Source: Parelaphostrongylus tenuis (taxonomy: Eukaryota > Nematoda > Chromadorea > Rhabditida > Metastrongylidae). From it: a stretch of DNA of 64,000 nucleotides. Under the pieces are notes generated by a model that was not told where the DNA came from, made no database searches, and saw only the letters and a program-made list of their open reading frames with translations. Shown here piece by piece: positions 13,001-24,829 of the stretch. Position 1 is the stretch's first letter. Every line of letters begins with the position of its first letter. The DNA lies in contig JAHQIW010003741.1 in assembly GCA_019055375.1 (NCBI GenBank), forward strand, positions 124,001-188,000. Direction: 5' to 3'. Position numbers and translations under genes: made by a program.

Positions 13001-16000
13001 GTAAGGCAATCATGGCCCATCATGACAAGCGGAAATGAAGGAAATAGAATAAACTGCTCTACATAAGGAACTCTCTAGGAACGGCAATAGTCTCCTGCCA
13101 CTATCTCCTCCGAAGAGGGTCATTAGTGTTTTAACGGGTCAGGGAAGCGTTCTGACCTCAAAACAATTTGTATTTTACCTGTAAAAATAGTAAAATAATA
13201 AGTTTTGTCTTCCGAGTTTCGAGATAACTACTATAAAGCTTTACACTTCGTAACCAGTGGCAGCACCAGTTTTATATGCAAAGAAGATTTGCTACTTTTC
13301 AAATATTGCAATACAACTGTGATTCACAACGGTGGTCTGTTCTTAAATAATTCTTTTTTTGAAATTTCCAACTAATTTCTCAGCGTCAAGGATTCATTAA
13401 CATTAACAAACCCACTAATGGAATTTTTTTAGACGAAATTAAAGGAAACCACAGAAGTCAAAGAGTACAACCCGAAACCACGGCAAATTCGCATTCAGTA
13501 GTGATTAGACTTGCATGGAATTCGAAACTGAATCTGTTGCAGATGAACGAGGACCGCTTGGCTGTGCTCTTATTGGCTGGAAATATGTTTTTGGTATGGG
13601 GATTTCTCGCAATCAGTTGCTTTTGTGCAATTCGCATAGCTATCACACTGAAAAAGAATACGATCAGCTGCCAAGTCAGGAAACATCATTCGCACCTGTT
13701 CATGCTGTTGCTAATTCAGGTATGATTAACATTTTACGTAACATAGAATCCAGAAACATAGGACTGCTGTGCGTGTTTACGTTTTATGGTTGTTAATGAT
13801 TCGGCAATGGTATTAACATGACAACAAGCTGTCCTTTTGGTACTTCATGCGACTCAATCCTGGAGACCTCGTTACATAGCTTCGAAATATTACCACGGAC
13901 TCTTTATCAAGCCTTGAGGTCTGGTTGCATGTCAGTGTATGTCAGTGGTATATGTACGTTTAGATGGTCTCGCCCTTCTCATCAGTACTACGCCCCCCAT
14001 ACTGATGGTGGTAAAGGCTGAGCATTCCACAGTGCGCCTCAAGTGAGATATCCCATGATGCACCAAAAATACTGCATAAACAAACAAAATCATACCGAAG
14101 AATTTAACTTCGTTAATGAGATTTTCAGTCATATTAGTAATCGAAGAAGCTTACAAAATATTCTCAGAATTGCCTCCTTTGGCGTCTATACGTTTACGAA
14201 GTCGCTTTTGAAAATTTCTAATATTCTTGCACACGTTTCCACCATAATTTCGTTGCAAGCGCATGTCAAAGCGTTTTAGGTCCGTCTGCGTTAGTGTAAC
14301 GAGTAGCCGAGACTTTCTCCTCCTGCACGGATCACACAGAGTGACCCATTGAGTTGAGATCCGCGAGTTTGACGGCCAAATGTCCTCGTGAAAAAAGCCT
14401 GAAAACTGCTGTTGACAGATGGCAATCGCTGACCGAGTCAATGCACAGGAGTTCAGTTCTGTTGAAGTGTAAATCTGTCGTCGCCCATGTACTGAGTCGT
14501 CGAAGGCTCCAGTAGGCCGGAAAAATTTGCTGCTGATAGCTGGTTGCGCTAATTTTAACTGTTGATAAGAACCAACGGAGTCTGTCCTGTGGCTTAGTGC
14601 CACCTTAGACCATACCATAGGAAGGAAAATGACTACGTTCTTTGATTTTGACTACTGCGGGCAGCTGCAGTTTCTTTTTGAAAAGCTGACGTTGATTCTG
14701 GCGATTGTGGAGTGATTCGACCGTGACTATCTTTTCGTCCGTGAAAAGCACCTTTGACTACCACCACCCAGCTTGACAAAAGAACCATTCGGCGATCCTT
14801 TGAAAGTCGTTTTTCTTTAATCTTATTGTCCAGAAAGTGAATGCGGACGATCTTGTAACTGTGCAGCTTCAACTTATCTTAGACAATGTTTCAGACGCTC
14901 CATTCGCTGATCCCGAGCTTCTTCCATTTTTCGCATCTAGCTCTCCCGTATTGTTGAACTTGACAATGGATCTTCAAAATATCACATCGTTCGTTTCGAG
15001 CGTTTTCTTAAGAACACCCAAATCTCAATATACCTAATGATTAGTTTTAACAAAATACTTGAAACGAAAGGTATGATATTTCATAAATACCAGCCAAGAA
15101 CAATTGAGTGTACAGAACTGTCCATCTAGTGAGTTCTTTTATTTGATGGCACGTGTAAACAGTACGTCTGAGTCTCCACTATGTAAGAGGGTTAGGTTTC
15201 CCTCTCCCAAGAGAATTGGTTCAGACGAAAGGCACTGTGCAACTGACGAGGATGCCAAGACCGAAACACGTGTATTGCACTGTTAAGTGCCCATAACAGA
15301 TCTTCTGAATGTTCTACGGGGTAAGCAATGTAGTTGGACGACCTTTTTGAGGACGGTCATCAATTTTTTCAGTCTTTTTGAAACGCCTATAACGGGTTTG
15401 TAGACACTTGCTGGTTTAAAACCGGTCGATTTTAACAGTGTGGGGCGTTTTAATTCCCGTCTTGTGCGACTCAACTTCATTTTATGCGATTCGTAGCTTT
15501 AGCACGACTGAAGTAGACATATAAGAAAAAGGTATGGGCTACAGGATTGGCGTAGAAGGTCTATTTCTTCAGAACATATGAGTTTGTTTGCCTGGGCGGT
15601 TTTTTGTTACCGTGTTTTTTGTTGGTGTTGTCGTTAAGCACATTCTAGATCAAGATCGAGCGGAATTTCAATAAACTATCAGGAACAATCTGATAAGGAT
15701 ATGCATATTTTGAGCCATAAGTCTAGTGCTATATAGGCGCCTATTTCGTCCTATTGGGGACTCATCAGTAGCACCCTCCCTCGGTTCCGTCGATCCCTTG
15801 AGGTGAAACAATCGTCCAAAGGAACCGACGCCGAGTAAAATTAAGCACCCAAAGTAGGATGATGTCATTACCTGACTTTGTGGTGACCGGCAGTCGAGCT
15901 CACGGCTTTTAAAATGAACTATACTTCTACATACTACAAAAAACAACACAACAACAAACACAAAAAAACACAAACAAACAAAACACAAAACACAAACAAA

Positions 16001-17954
16001 ACAAAACAAAACAAAACAAAACACAAACACAAAACACAAACTACATAGGAACCGAGGGAGGGTGCTACTGATGAGTCCCAATAGGACGAAATAGGCGCCT
16101 ATATAGCACTAGACCTATGGCTCAAAATATGCATATCCTTATCAGATTAAATCATTTTGAGCGGGTCTGTAAAAAAAAGCAGTCGATAGCAGAAGTATCA
16201 GGAACAATAATAAATCGTGTCAGTGCTAAAATCAAGAAATTCCAAATTGAAAGAAATATTATCGCACTCTGAATATACGATGGAGGCCGCAAAACATCGG
16301 CTGAAGAAGAGGAGCTCAACGCGTCATATTTCATTTAATGCGGACTGTGACACGTTTAGCCTTTGCTGCCATCAGTATGGGGAGTGTGCTACTGATGGGA
16401 CGCCGAAACCGTCGAAATCTACGTATACCACAAACATGCAATCTCGAAGAAGGCCTATTCAAAAGTCTGTGGAAAAATGTCTTTTTTGTATTCCTTAAAC
16501 TGATGACTCTTTTGACTATCACCATTTCCACATATCTTTAGTGTAAGCACACAGAAGAGGCGAGTGCAGTGGTGCAATGATGTTCACTACGCGGACGAGA
16601 TAACCTTCCCAGCCTCTTGTTTGACCGCGCCTGAGCTTATCATCTTCTACACAGCCGCTGTCGGTAAATTAATACCAGTCGTAAGGAATTTTTCAAGACT
16701 GCCAGCAGAATCACTTAAACAGCAAGCGGCGACATTCACAAAGAAGATGATAATCTTCAGATAGCCGAACCCATTTGTCAATTTTGAAGATCTTCGTGAA
16801 TGGTGCTATTGCACTACTTTTCGCTATCGCCTATGATTGTAGGTGAACAATGTAGAGATTAACGGAGCACTCTAATTGACTGCTCATAGATCAGAATTAG
16901 ACAGTGAATTTCAACAATGGAAGATGAAAGACGACATTCCATGAAAACGGTCCCGACATTGTTTAAAGATGGAATATAGTTTTTACCGCTAGACCGCATA
17001 TGGTGAAAAAAAACGAACCTTTCGCTGAACAGGAACTTTCACTTATGGCTACTGCGTTACATAACCGCTTTTGAAAAATCCTCTTCTAACGCTGTAGCAA
17101 GATAAAAAAATTTGAGTTTCATACACGTATCTTTTCCGCAAGACAAAACTCTTTTCTCAGAAAATAAGTAACTATTCGATAGCATAGGTTTCGACGACCT
17201 CAATACAGTGCTTATTTTTTTGTAAGGATCGTTCTGCACTATAACAGGGAAAGTAAGGTCGAGTAAAGTTTCACATACGCGGCACATCTGTCTGTCGGCT
17301 AGAGTGTGGACTGAGCGTCTGCCGCCAGTGGATTCCTCACATATAGAGTGTAATTCTTATTATTTGATTTGGGATTTTTTTTCCACTTTCAAAAGAAGCT
17401 CTAGATATTACGTATGACTCTGATACTGCAAGATTTCCTCTACACGTTCCTGCTTTTCGTGCTTCCAGCGAAATAATAGTAAAAGCGCACGGTCGCTGTA
17501 ACACATAATTTTATTAAGAATGCCACAATGTTATAAAAGAGTCTTTTTGAAAAATGGGCGCGCATTGGAGTATCCGAAGATTTAGACTTTCAAATGATTA
17601 TCAAATTTTTATGAAAACTTTATGTTCAGCCAAGGAGATTGTTTCTTCGTCCCGTGCCGTTTGACGGAAGATTACTTGTAATATCTTACACACTATTAAT
17701 AACCAAATATTGATGACAGTCTGGATTACCGATAACCTAAGAGTTATCATTCATTTTAGGCTGCTTCTCCTGCATTATTACTACAAGCTCCTCTGACGGC
17801 AATGTTCGTGTTGCTTTTCAGCGGCACATCCAGTTCAACAACAATAAGCTTCATCATCGGCGTCATGTTCGCCCTATTTCCGGTCGTTAATCCTCTTATA
17901 CCAATGTTGTTCCTAAATGAGTATCGGAATTACATTCGTGGAGTCTTAAACTAA
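4041..17954 (+). CDS. Str-family serpentine chemoreceptor (GPCR), five exons
   Basis: Predicted nematode 7-transmembrane chemosensory receptor, likely in sensory-neuron membranes; ligand unknown. Hand-joined exons: 4041-4244, 5537-5697, 9225-9429, 13543-13719 and 17760-17954, all with GT/AG borders and compatible phases (0, 2, 0, 0). They give 313 residues with no internal stop; Str proteins are usually about 330-350 residues. TM1 is about 13-35 and TM2 about 45-68. TM3 is about 92-118 and ends in the family motif NSFVYRYIHLC. TM4 is about 132-155, TM5 about 196-222, and TM6 spans the last splice, about 235-270. TM7 ends in PVVNPLIPMLFLNEYR. An AG acceptor-like site (4029-4030) lies 10 bases before the ATG. 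Introns of 1.3-4.1 kb hold mariner, RTE, SINE and MITE debris. The paralog at 35773-47234 has the same lengths for exons 1-4. Exon 4 could start further upstream, but the alternative frames hit stops. Confidence 0.85.
4855..5433 (-). mobile_element. Internally deleted mariner (MITE-like), in receptor intron 1
   Basis: Inverted termini are visible: ggttggaaagaaagttctgg at the left after a TA, and its relative cccagagctttctta at the right. On the minus strand an N-terminal helix-turn-helix block (DYEYLIASLEDEPSSSAREL) is fused directly to the C-terminal block (SEWIERIRNLADRW, then DGPYF). The whole catalytic centre is missing. This makes it a non-autonomous derivative rather than a decayed full copy. 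Confidence 0.75.
6690..7110. mobile_element. Two mariner N-termini head to head
   Basis: A plus-strand fragment starting at the ATG at 6746 reads KMELMWRQIC-LFMHQW with one stop. A minus-strand fragment at about 7050-6850 reads KLSWGQIRLLFMHEW, then SETAHKING. Both are the mariner N-terminal motif, facing each other. It lies in intron 2 of the first receptor. A mariner-like terminus attaggtcattccataag is at about 6602. Confidence 0.6.
7270..7535 (-). repeat. SINE family 1 copy (tRNA-derived)
   Basis: Matches the 52.9 kb copy through the gcatgtcaggtcttcactatgac body, the gattgaaggtttggtga block and the degenerate tRNA-like head at 7455-7530. Located in receptor 1 intron 2. Confidence 0.55.
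7690..8060 (-). mobile_element. Mariner transposase C-terminal remnant
   Basis: On the minus strand a degenerate frame follows the mariner end region. A V(E)K-H-FFD-like segment precedes EIRNHEERWQKVVGNGG-like residues, which correspond to the usual GI-L-RW-K-DG ending. Frames are broken, and only the 3' part of the element is present. Confidence 0.55.
8131..9080 (+). mobile_element. RTE-type LINE, reverse transcriptase C-terminal part
   Basis: Plus-strand frames show SEAETMLKKLSK, then ETSSYVYLDV, then SERCLLKISR, and finally KQRWAGHIVRRSDGR. This order is the thumb and C-terminal region of RTE-clade non-LTR reverse transcriptases. Several frameshifts separate the blocks, and the catalytic palm is missing (5' truncation, as usual for LINEs). 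It sits in intron 2 of receptor 1, just upstream of exon 3, in the same orientation as the gene. Confidence 0.8.
10470..11960 (-). mobile_element. RTE-type LINE, 5'-truncated, decayed
   Basis: Read on the minus strand from high to low coordinates. INTLTRLFTRYLSECKVP is at about 11800. SVVYELYTQIILNRIDRTVD is at 11690-11630, followed by REYKRPLCLIFNDLKK. The catalytic-loop sequence NHLGFADDSVLII is at 11230-11190. A RWAGHVVRF-like block is at about 10800-10760, followed by the C-terminus. The active-site pair FADD is still readable, but stops and frameshifts make it inactive. It lies antisense in receptor 1 intron 3. Confidence 0.85.
12030..12165. repeat. Terminus of foldback repeat family A
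   Basis: Contains aagaccgaagcacttg, then gcataagtgcccatagcagacctcatgaaaggctcaaaat. Related ends occur at 15235-15310, 42140-42210, 53640-53730 and in both arms of the foldback at 57062-57442. An opposite-orientation end (acacgtgttttggcctttcag) is at about 10415, so the RTE at 10470-11960 may have inserted inside one copy. Confidence 0.5.
13950..14035 (+). repeat. Repeat copy, inverted partner at 16.35 kb
   Basis: About 80 bp around cccatactgatggtggtaaaggctgagc is matched in reverse complement at 16345-16440. Both are in the last intron of receptor 1, flanking the Tc/mariner and the 15.7 kb MITE. Confidence 0.5.
14150..15480 (-). mobile_element. Decayed Tc1/mariner-type transposase pseudogene
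   Basis: Read on the minus strand. The N-terminal helix-turn-helix part is at 15480-15290, with LLKSTGFKPASVYK. After an interruption the catalytic part runs from about 14740, with VLFTDEKIVTVES, then NRQNQR, PSYGMV-GGT and STVKISATSYQQQI. These match the FTDEKIFTVE, QNDR, MVWGG and VKINAEYY landmarks of a mariner/Tc relative. Several in-frame stops are present. The gap at about 14880-15290 holds unrelated sequence, including a family A repeat end, so the element was itself broken by insertion. Confidence 0.75.
15686..16147. repeat. MITE family B, full copy with inverted termini
   Basis: The left arm (about 15688-15790) begins aatctgataaggatatgcat and runs through tctagtgctatataggcgcc and gactcatcagtagcaccctc. 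The right arm (about 16045-16147) is its near-perfect reverse complement. Between them are about 150 bp of unique DNA and a CAAAA-type simple repeat (15941-16040). No coding potential; probably a non-autonomous DNA transposon. Partial relatives lie at 36545-36640 and 52190-52600. Confidence 0.75.
16345..16440 (-). repeat. Repeat copy, inverted partner at 13.95 kb
   Basis: Reverse-complement counterpart of 13950-14035, around gcctttgctgccatcagtatggggag. Function unknown. Confidence 0.5.
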
Positions 17955-20816
17955 ATCAAGACAAGTAGATTTTCCATAACTAAACGTTTGGCTCTCAGTC
18001 ATGTGTTCAATTTGCTTTCTCACTATGCATGTGGAAAATTACTTTCATCGTCTAACGACGTATATCATTTGTGATGTTCTCAATTAACTGCGTGGCTTAC
18101 GAGTCTCTGAGACATGGTAGTTTGGTACTTTTCTGTTATCGAACGAGGATTACTGAAGGAAAAGCTTTTGCTGAACGAAAACTTCTCACCAATAAGCTTT
18201 AGTGATCATTCAAAAGCTTGTACTTCTCAGGATTCAAAAACATATTTGTTTCTCAGAAAACTTTATAAGACCTGCAGGATCCAAAATCAAAAATACGTTT
18301 GGTACGCGTCGCGCTCTATCGCGCTTATAGTTTGCATAGTAAAACTCCTCTCTCAGGCGATTTATGGGTCATCCGACAGTTCAAGTCTCAAAAATTCTAA
18401 ACTTGACTTCAAAAAAAGGGCTTTTTTACTACACTGTGGCAAGAAAATAGATTTGGGTTTCAAACACGCGGGCTTTCTGCAAGACAAGCTCGTACTTCAT
18501 ATTGTTAGTAATCATTCGATAGCGCAGGTTCCAGCGATTCAAGTATTGTATTTGTTTTTCAAAAATATCGCTTTACTGAACTACAGTGAGAAAAATAGCA
18601 TTGAGCGTCAAACGCGCCGCGCACTGTTTATCGATTAGGGTATATGAGTGACTCTGGGTCAAAATGAGATCGATTAATCGCGCCATCGCAAGTCACATGG
18701 GGAATGCAGTTTTTGATTCTGAATATAGGATTCTTCTCCGCTCTGGAAAAAAACCACATACAGCATATGACTCTGATGTTGCAGGATTTTCTTGGACATT
18801 TATGTAATTTTCGTGCGTAGGATTTGTAGCAAAGGTGCCCTGCCACTGGTAGACCCGAGTTAGAACGACGGCGGCCAATACACCAAAAACGTAGCAAAGG
18901 TTTGTAGCCGATGCAGTGAATTATATGTGTGGGTTCAGTAGTTTGTATTGCGTGGGAAAGGTTCAGTGGTTTTATTGTATGATCCCTGGATTGCCTTGGT
19001 ATGATCCAATCGATGTCTAAATGTGGTTGGACTGTTCTCAGCGGCGCACCGACCTTTGTGCTGTCACGCGTTCAACTTTCAAGTTGTGGCGATTTTTGCC
19101 CTTTGGAGTGGCGAGTCGCACTTCTGGGTTCGGCGGACTGAACTTTAGATTGTGCTCGATTAGCCTTCTGTCAACTTGTGTCCTGTATGGACAAGAGCAC
19201 AAAGTTCAAATCCTTTGTATGGGTTTATCAAACAATCGGATGGGACCAAACCTGGCGTGGTGCCAAACAGCTTGTTAGCACCAAACAACCTGTGATATAC
19301 ATACATCACTATAATAATAATAATACAATAACAATAGGTACATGACTGCGATTTATGGTTATGCGAGTATGATTGAATGAGATGTATCGTCGTGTGACGA
19401 TACCATGGATGTTGTTATTAACTGAACGTGACTAGGCGGCGGAGCCCGTTTGGGGTTGCTATGTTCTCTATGTTCTCCCCGAAGAAGCACAGGCGGCAGG
19501 ATTCAGTGGGTGAGTATAATGTGATAGCAGTGGGAGTCACTACTGATTACATATGGGCAGAATCTCTCAACTGCGGTGGTGGGCCGAGCGTAGCCTAAGT
19601 GAGTTCGCTCCGCCACGTAAGTGATATGTTCCGCTCACAATTCAATCGAGTTCATCTGATAGTTGTTTGGACGCAACTTTATGATAACAACCAGACACAC
19701 GACAACAAGATTGTGTGAAGAGAGCAATAATGAAACGATATTGAATTGAGGTGAGGTGGTGCGGGTGATGTCAGACGACCGTTCGGATGATGTCCGGCAA
19801 TAGAAATGACTGTTGGGGCTGTCGGCAGCCGGGTGCCGCTTTCGCCATTTGGACCATTTTCTGTCCAAGATCCTCGAACCTCTGCGATGCCATTTGCTCT
19901 TTAAGGTCATGGACCACCTGCGTTGCCTAAATTATCACGTAATTCTTGAAAAGATAGCAAGGCTTCCTTGGGACGTTTGCTATACGCTTAGGCTCAATAG
20001 CAAGTTTAGATGGCAGAAAAAGATAATGGGAAGTCTAATCCACAGAATTATAGGAGAAAGTTTTTCTACAATTGAACTATAAAATGACGTAAAAATCCCT
20101 TTGAAACGGAGACGAAATCCTGAATAAATAACTTATATCCACAAAATAACGCCGATGCGGGTGAAACATACATTGTCAATCAATTTTTTGTATTCTCCAA
20201 TTTGCGCTGTCTAATATCACGTAATAGTTTAAGTGAAGAACTTGTCGCGAAATATATGCGTCATCAAACACGATGCGTTTTAAACAAAATTTTATTCTGG
20301 TGCTACAAAGCTATACAAAGACCTTTCTAAAAAACAAATACCCTCCTAGATTCTCCGAGATTCAAGCTTCCGAATGACGAGCTTTCTCCAGAGATTTCTA
20401 TCAGATAACACATAAGTACCGGCGGTTTGCTCAGATTTCATAGAGATTTCGGATGGCACTTTCAGTTGATTAGTAATAAAGAATTAAATAGCATATCAAT
20501 GTTCATACTCAGATTTTTTTCGCTAGCACTCGGCGCTATGATGTATTAAAAACCGACTTTCCTGCAATATCGGCCTTAGCATTTAGTCACATATTCTTTT
20601 TTGGTTGGAAAGCTCGAATTTGATCAAAGACTGATTTACTCGCGCTTAACGTTTAGACACATTTCGTCTTCTTCATAGTAGAATAATTTCAAACGATGCT
20701 CCACAGTCGTTCGTCCTCGTTGTGGCCTTCGCCGTATTGAATTGGATATTCTTTGGAGGAACATATGTGATCAATTGATTATGCTGAAATTGAAGAAAAG
20801 TCACCTTTCAAACACT
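17955..20816. other. Intergenic, no supported gene
   Basis: Downstream flank of receptor 1. Positions 18110-18640 are open on the plus strand but consist of an AT-rich dispersed repeat (words such as gaacgaggattac and ttcgatagcgcag) also present at 57.4-59 kb, so I do not call a gene. A minus-strand stretch at 19900-19790 (RFEDLGQKMVQMAKAAPG) looks vaguely gag-like, but ends at a stop and is not followed by recognisable pol. Confidence 0.4.
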
Positions 20817-21086
20817 TGTAGTGGAGCGCTAGCAAATAGTATCGAGGGCTGCAGGACGAATTGTCCAGAAATAAAATATTATGAGCGGACAAGCAGTATC
20901 ATCAACAAGCATCCTGTATAAAAGGAGCACTAGCTTCTACAAAGAAGATCTCCCGAGCGAAACGAAGGCGTAGACCTTAGCGGAGACAATCTTCCTTGTT
21001 TATATTGTGGAACAAATAAACGCAAGACGTAGACTAATCTTTTCACATCAAGTCCAATTACGTTCTTTAATCGATTGCTTGCTACA
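20817..21086 (+). repeat. Candidate solo LTR
   Basis: Bounded by TGTAG at the left and CTACA at the right. Inside, a TATA box (ctgtataaaagg, about 20917) is followed about 95 bp later by an AATAAA (about 21014). This promoter plus poly(A) layout is typical of a retroelement LTR. No clear target-site duplication or primer site was found, so the call is tentative. Confidence 0.35.
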
Positions 21087-24000
21087 AACCTCGCTAGAAC
21101 ATACTTATATAGTCTTTTAGAATGCTCCAGTTGTCGATTTGAAGTTTGGTTACAAATTCATACCTGGCAACAAATCAGCAGACACGCGTGTTTCTGCGGT
21201 TTCACCATCATTAAGCCCTTTTCTGTGCTACTCGCCCCTTATCAATACAAAACTAGCGCCAGAGAATTATAAACATTTGTCAATTGAAATTATCACTGGC
21301 AGTTTCTTTGCTGTGTCTTACGGCTATTATATGATAAGAAATTACTTTCTTTTATCGACTGTTAAGGGCAGTTAAAAGCATTTGAAAGTTTACATATGAA
21401 TATTTTAACGAGGTTCATGATAATTAGTTGCTTAAAATAGGCGTAACAATATTGCTTACCAGCCTCAAGGCATTGACTGTAGATAACCTCCAGCGATATT
21501 TCCCCTAACGACAGCTTATCCTTCTGCGATGCTCAATCGCTATAGTAGGGGGTTGAGTGGCTGACAAAGAGGTACTGATGATCGAGAAAGTGCCGAAAGA
21601 CGCGTGTCTGCCGAACTGTTGCTACAAGTGGGTTTTGTTGCCGAACCTCGGAAAGACTGCTAAAACATTCCAGAAGACAAGTTCAAATAGCAAAATATCT
21701 GCGATAATTCGACGTACTGAGGCATCAGACGACAGTTCTTTTCAATCTTATGGACAAACAATGATTCCTTCAGGAATTCCTACAGATGTATCAAATGATA
21801 GAAGAGATAGGGAAGAAGAGTAGACCATAACATGTCCTTCATAACTTACCCTTTGCTTCAGATTTTTGTCAGTCAAGCTACGCTGCCATCAAGCCCAGTT
21901 GAGATGACAGCGAGTCTAGTATCTGCCTAGGGTCGAAATTATCACTCAACAACTTTTCGAATGTAAAACTAATGTGTACTTTCGCACGTATAACGCACTA
22001 CAAAAACCTTTTAAGAAGAGTACAAAGGAAGCTCTTTTAGAAAATGAACATGCTGAAATCACCGGAATTTGATCTATCGAATGACAACTGGAAGCCGAAT
22101 AAAAAATTTTGTTCAGCAAAAAATGTGTTCTGAAATGTTGAGGGTCAAAGTGCATTGTCAGTAAAGGATTGAAGGATTAAAGTTCTTGGGACTACAACAG
22201 AAGAAACTGATGAAAAGCTGTAAATTGAAATAAATTCGAATCACTACCGTTTACAACCTACTCTTCCCTAATCAAATTGCAATCCTAAGCTCTCAAACAC
22301 TGCTTGAATATCGTACACTTAGCAAGTAAACTTGCTCGATTACCACACCACCTTTATTAACTCACTTATGCGACAATTTGTTGGCCACATGCGAACACAT
22401 CATGCAGGTAAGGTCACGATGGAGTCCTTCGTCCCTATAGTACTCACGGAGATAATACAAATGAGAAACTGAACTACTTTATGTCTTTACACACCTTGAG
22501 TTTAATGCACTCGAGTGGCTTAATCCAGGCATTGGCACTCCATTTTCAATCAGAATATAACACCAAATAGAGTAAACAACTAATTAATATATATATATAT
22601 ATATATTATATTATATATGAAAGCGCTGAAATTTTCGAATATATTTTGCGTAGTAGCGAAAGTCTTGAGACGTCAAGCAGAGCCTAATGATCATCCTCAT
22701 AATCCATTGCATTGCCCAATATCTTATCCTGACAATGCACGGAAAATCAAAAACTCCAATGAAAATATATTGTGTGAAAACTTCATATATTGTGCGAAAA
22801 CTTTAACGGACGTATACGCGCACGGGCGGCTATAACACCTTCAATTGATTCCAGCACTCAGATTACCACGGACACGCGTTTCGATAAGATTGCCAAAAAT
22901 TTTCAAACGAATACTTACTGTGGTGATCTGCAAGATGTGGAAATTCAAGCCTCTGAAACTTGCACATTTTTTGAAAACCATTTTACTTAGAACCACGTTT
23001 TGGAGCAATTTCAGTGTATATACCACCATTCTGAGAATATCTGGCAGCCGCCAGAACGTCTACCTCATTGTGTATCGTGTAGTCTCCCCCAGCCTAATTT
23101 CCACGTACTCTTGACTCGTTCCTGTTTCTGTAACTTCTCTCATATTCATGCACCCCGATGTCCTTCCGGGTACTTTCTATGCCTGTGGAACATTCCTAAG
23201 TCGTATGCGTGATAAATACAATCCACAGTGGAGCGACGACGCTTTCAGCTTCTGGTCTATTTTACAACAAATGAAGTGTACCATGCGGCTTTCTAGGAAA
23301 ACTCAATTAGCCATTCAGATCTCAACGCGACACAGTTGGGAATCTATGAAGACGCATGTGAAAATAGTTATAAGTGTTCATTCTGTATGTATGCTTCACA
23401 ATATCCCAGTTCTCTTAAGCTTGATAAGTCAATTCAACTTCAGTGGTTTGTTTGTGGTTAGCAGCTCAGGCTAAAAATTGGAAGTGAGCACTTTTTGTTT
23501 ATAAAGATGATTATCGTTAAAATGTCGCTTGGTCTGAGGTGTAGCATCGATCAATCATTTGGATTTGACACCTCGATTCTCGAGTTATGAGACTATATTA
23601 CTACCGCGAAAATCTATTATTTCGACCACCAGGTTAAACTCATGTGTTCAAGCAGCAACCTATTGAATTAACTAAGGAGAGGGTTTGGTAAAGAGTTTTT
23701 CATTAAGAACTGTAACATAACCAAACTTCATACTGTCAAGCATTCTGATCTATTAGTTCATACTGATGAACATTCGGCAGCGAGAGAAGATTGATCCTTC
23801 CATTTCATCGAATAAGTCTCGTTTCAAGAAGTGAGTGTTTGCATCGATGCCATATCATACTGATTAGCTAGTTTTTTGGATCCATAGTATACAGTGATCA
23901 CATATGTCGTTGACTTCGAGAAAGGTATGAATCAGCTCAATTCAAATAACGTGAAGTGCTGAATCGTCATTTGGATTCGCCAAGTAATTGAATTTTCAAA

Positions 24001-24825
24001 TGGAAAACATTGTTTAACAAGCGACGTTTGTCATAACACCATCCTTAACGGCTAATTCTCTTCAACACAATTGTTCTTGTTGGAGACGGCCTATCTTCAG
24101 ATGTAGAGTGCAGATCCTAGCTTTGCTTGCATTCATTTCGTTTCACCGCATCCATCATCCGCGGAAGTCTACGAATTTCTGCATGTGGAATCGGCGGCTG
24201 TTTGACGATAAGAGTCTTCTTCGTGAATGCCGTTGTATGTTATTGAGTCACTTTTCTATGAAATGCTGAGATGGCCTGGCTGGAGAATTTCCGCGTCCAT
24301 TACTGAGCGTGAGTCGTTCCCAAAGAGTGTACAGCCGCTTTTGAGCCCATGGAACAGGCAAGATTTAACAAATTTGAAGTGGAGTTAAAGAAACGCAGTA
24401 CTCGTAAAACGGTTTTCGCTACCACTACTGCTACTAATCTGTACATTTCCATATTTCAGGTTAGTCGACTTTATGGAAATGACAAGTTGGCGTCAAGGAA
24501 TTTGTAAAAAATACTTTTTAATCTTTCCTTGCATCCGAAAATGATGTCATTACAGAGCAAAACGCCTTTTTTCATAGAGTCGTAAACTCTTGACGAAATG
24601 CAAATAATCTCTATCAAGATGGCAATTGATAACAAAGAGACATAGCATTCCAACTTTAAGACTCTAACATGAATGACTCTAACTTCACCTAATTGTTCTT
24701 TAAAACTTTAAAAATACATGAAAAATTAAGGGATCTTTTCCAGTATCCTACACCAATTTTAGGCATCATATTTTACTACAAAAATCAGGTAATGCTGTTG
24801 TTTAATGTCATTATTTTTACTATCT
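21087..24825. other. Intergenic, no supported gene
   Basis: No recognised motif. 22582-22618 is a TA microsatellite. 21587-21823 is open for about 78 residues with a K/S/E-rich bias. It could be an isolated exon, but no partner or homology is apparent. 24050-24440 has a mixed, GC-richer segment that may be old transposon debris, unassigned. Confidence 0.35.
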
Positions 24826-24829
24826 AAAA

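Noticed and set aside
13433..13542. Extra N-terminal exon sequence before receptor 1 exon 4 (acceptor at 13431-13432)
   Set aside because: The in-phase frame meets a stop at about 13499. The paralog has its own stop in the matching place. The TTGCAG at 13537-13542 gives an equal-length exon in both genes.
18114..18638. 174-residue plus-strand open frame, the longest in the window
   Set aside because: The sequence is the AT-rich dispersed repeat also seen at 57.4-59 kb; the product has no conserved motif and no splice or start context.
19635..19910. Gag-like start on the minus strand
   Set aside because: Open for only about 36 residues in the suggestive frame, with no nucleocapsid, protease or RT downstream. 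Similarity is impressionistic.
21557..21823. About 88-codon plus-strand open frame with coding-like composition
   Set aside because: It opens at GTG right after a stop, has no conserved motif, and no partner exon was found. It may be an orphan exon but is not supported.
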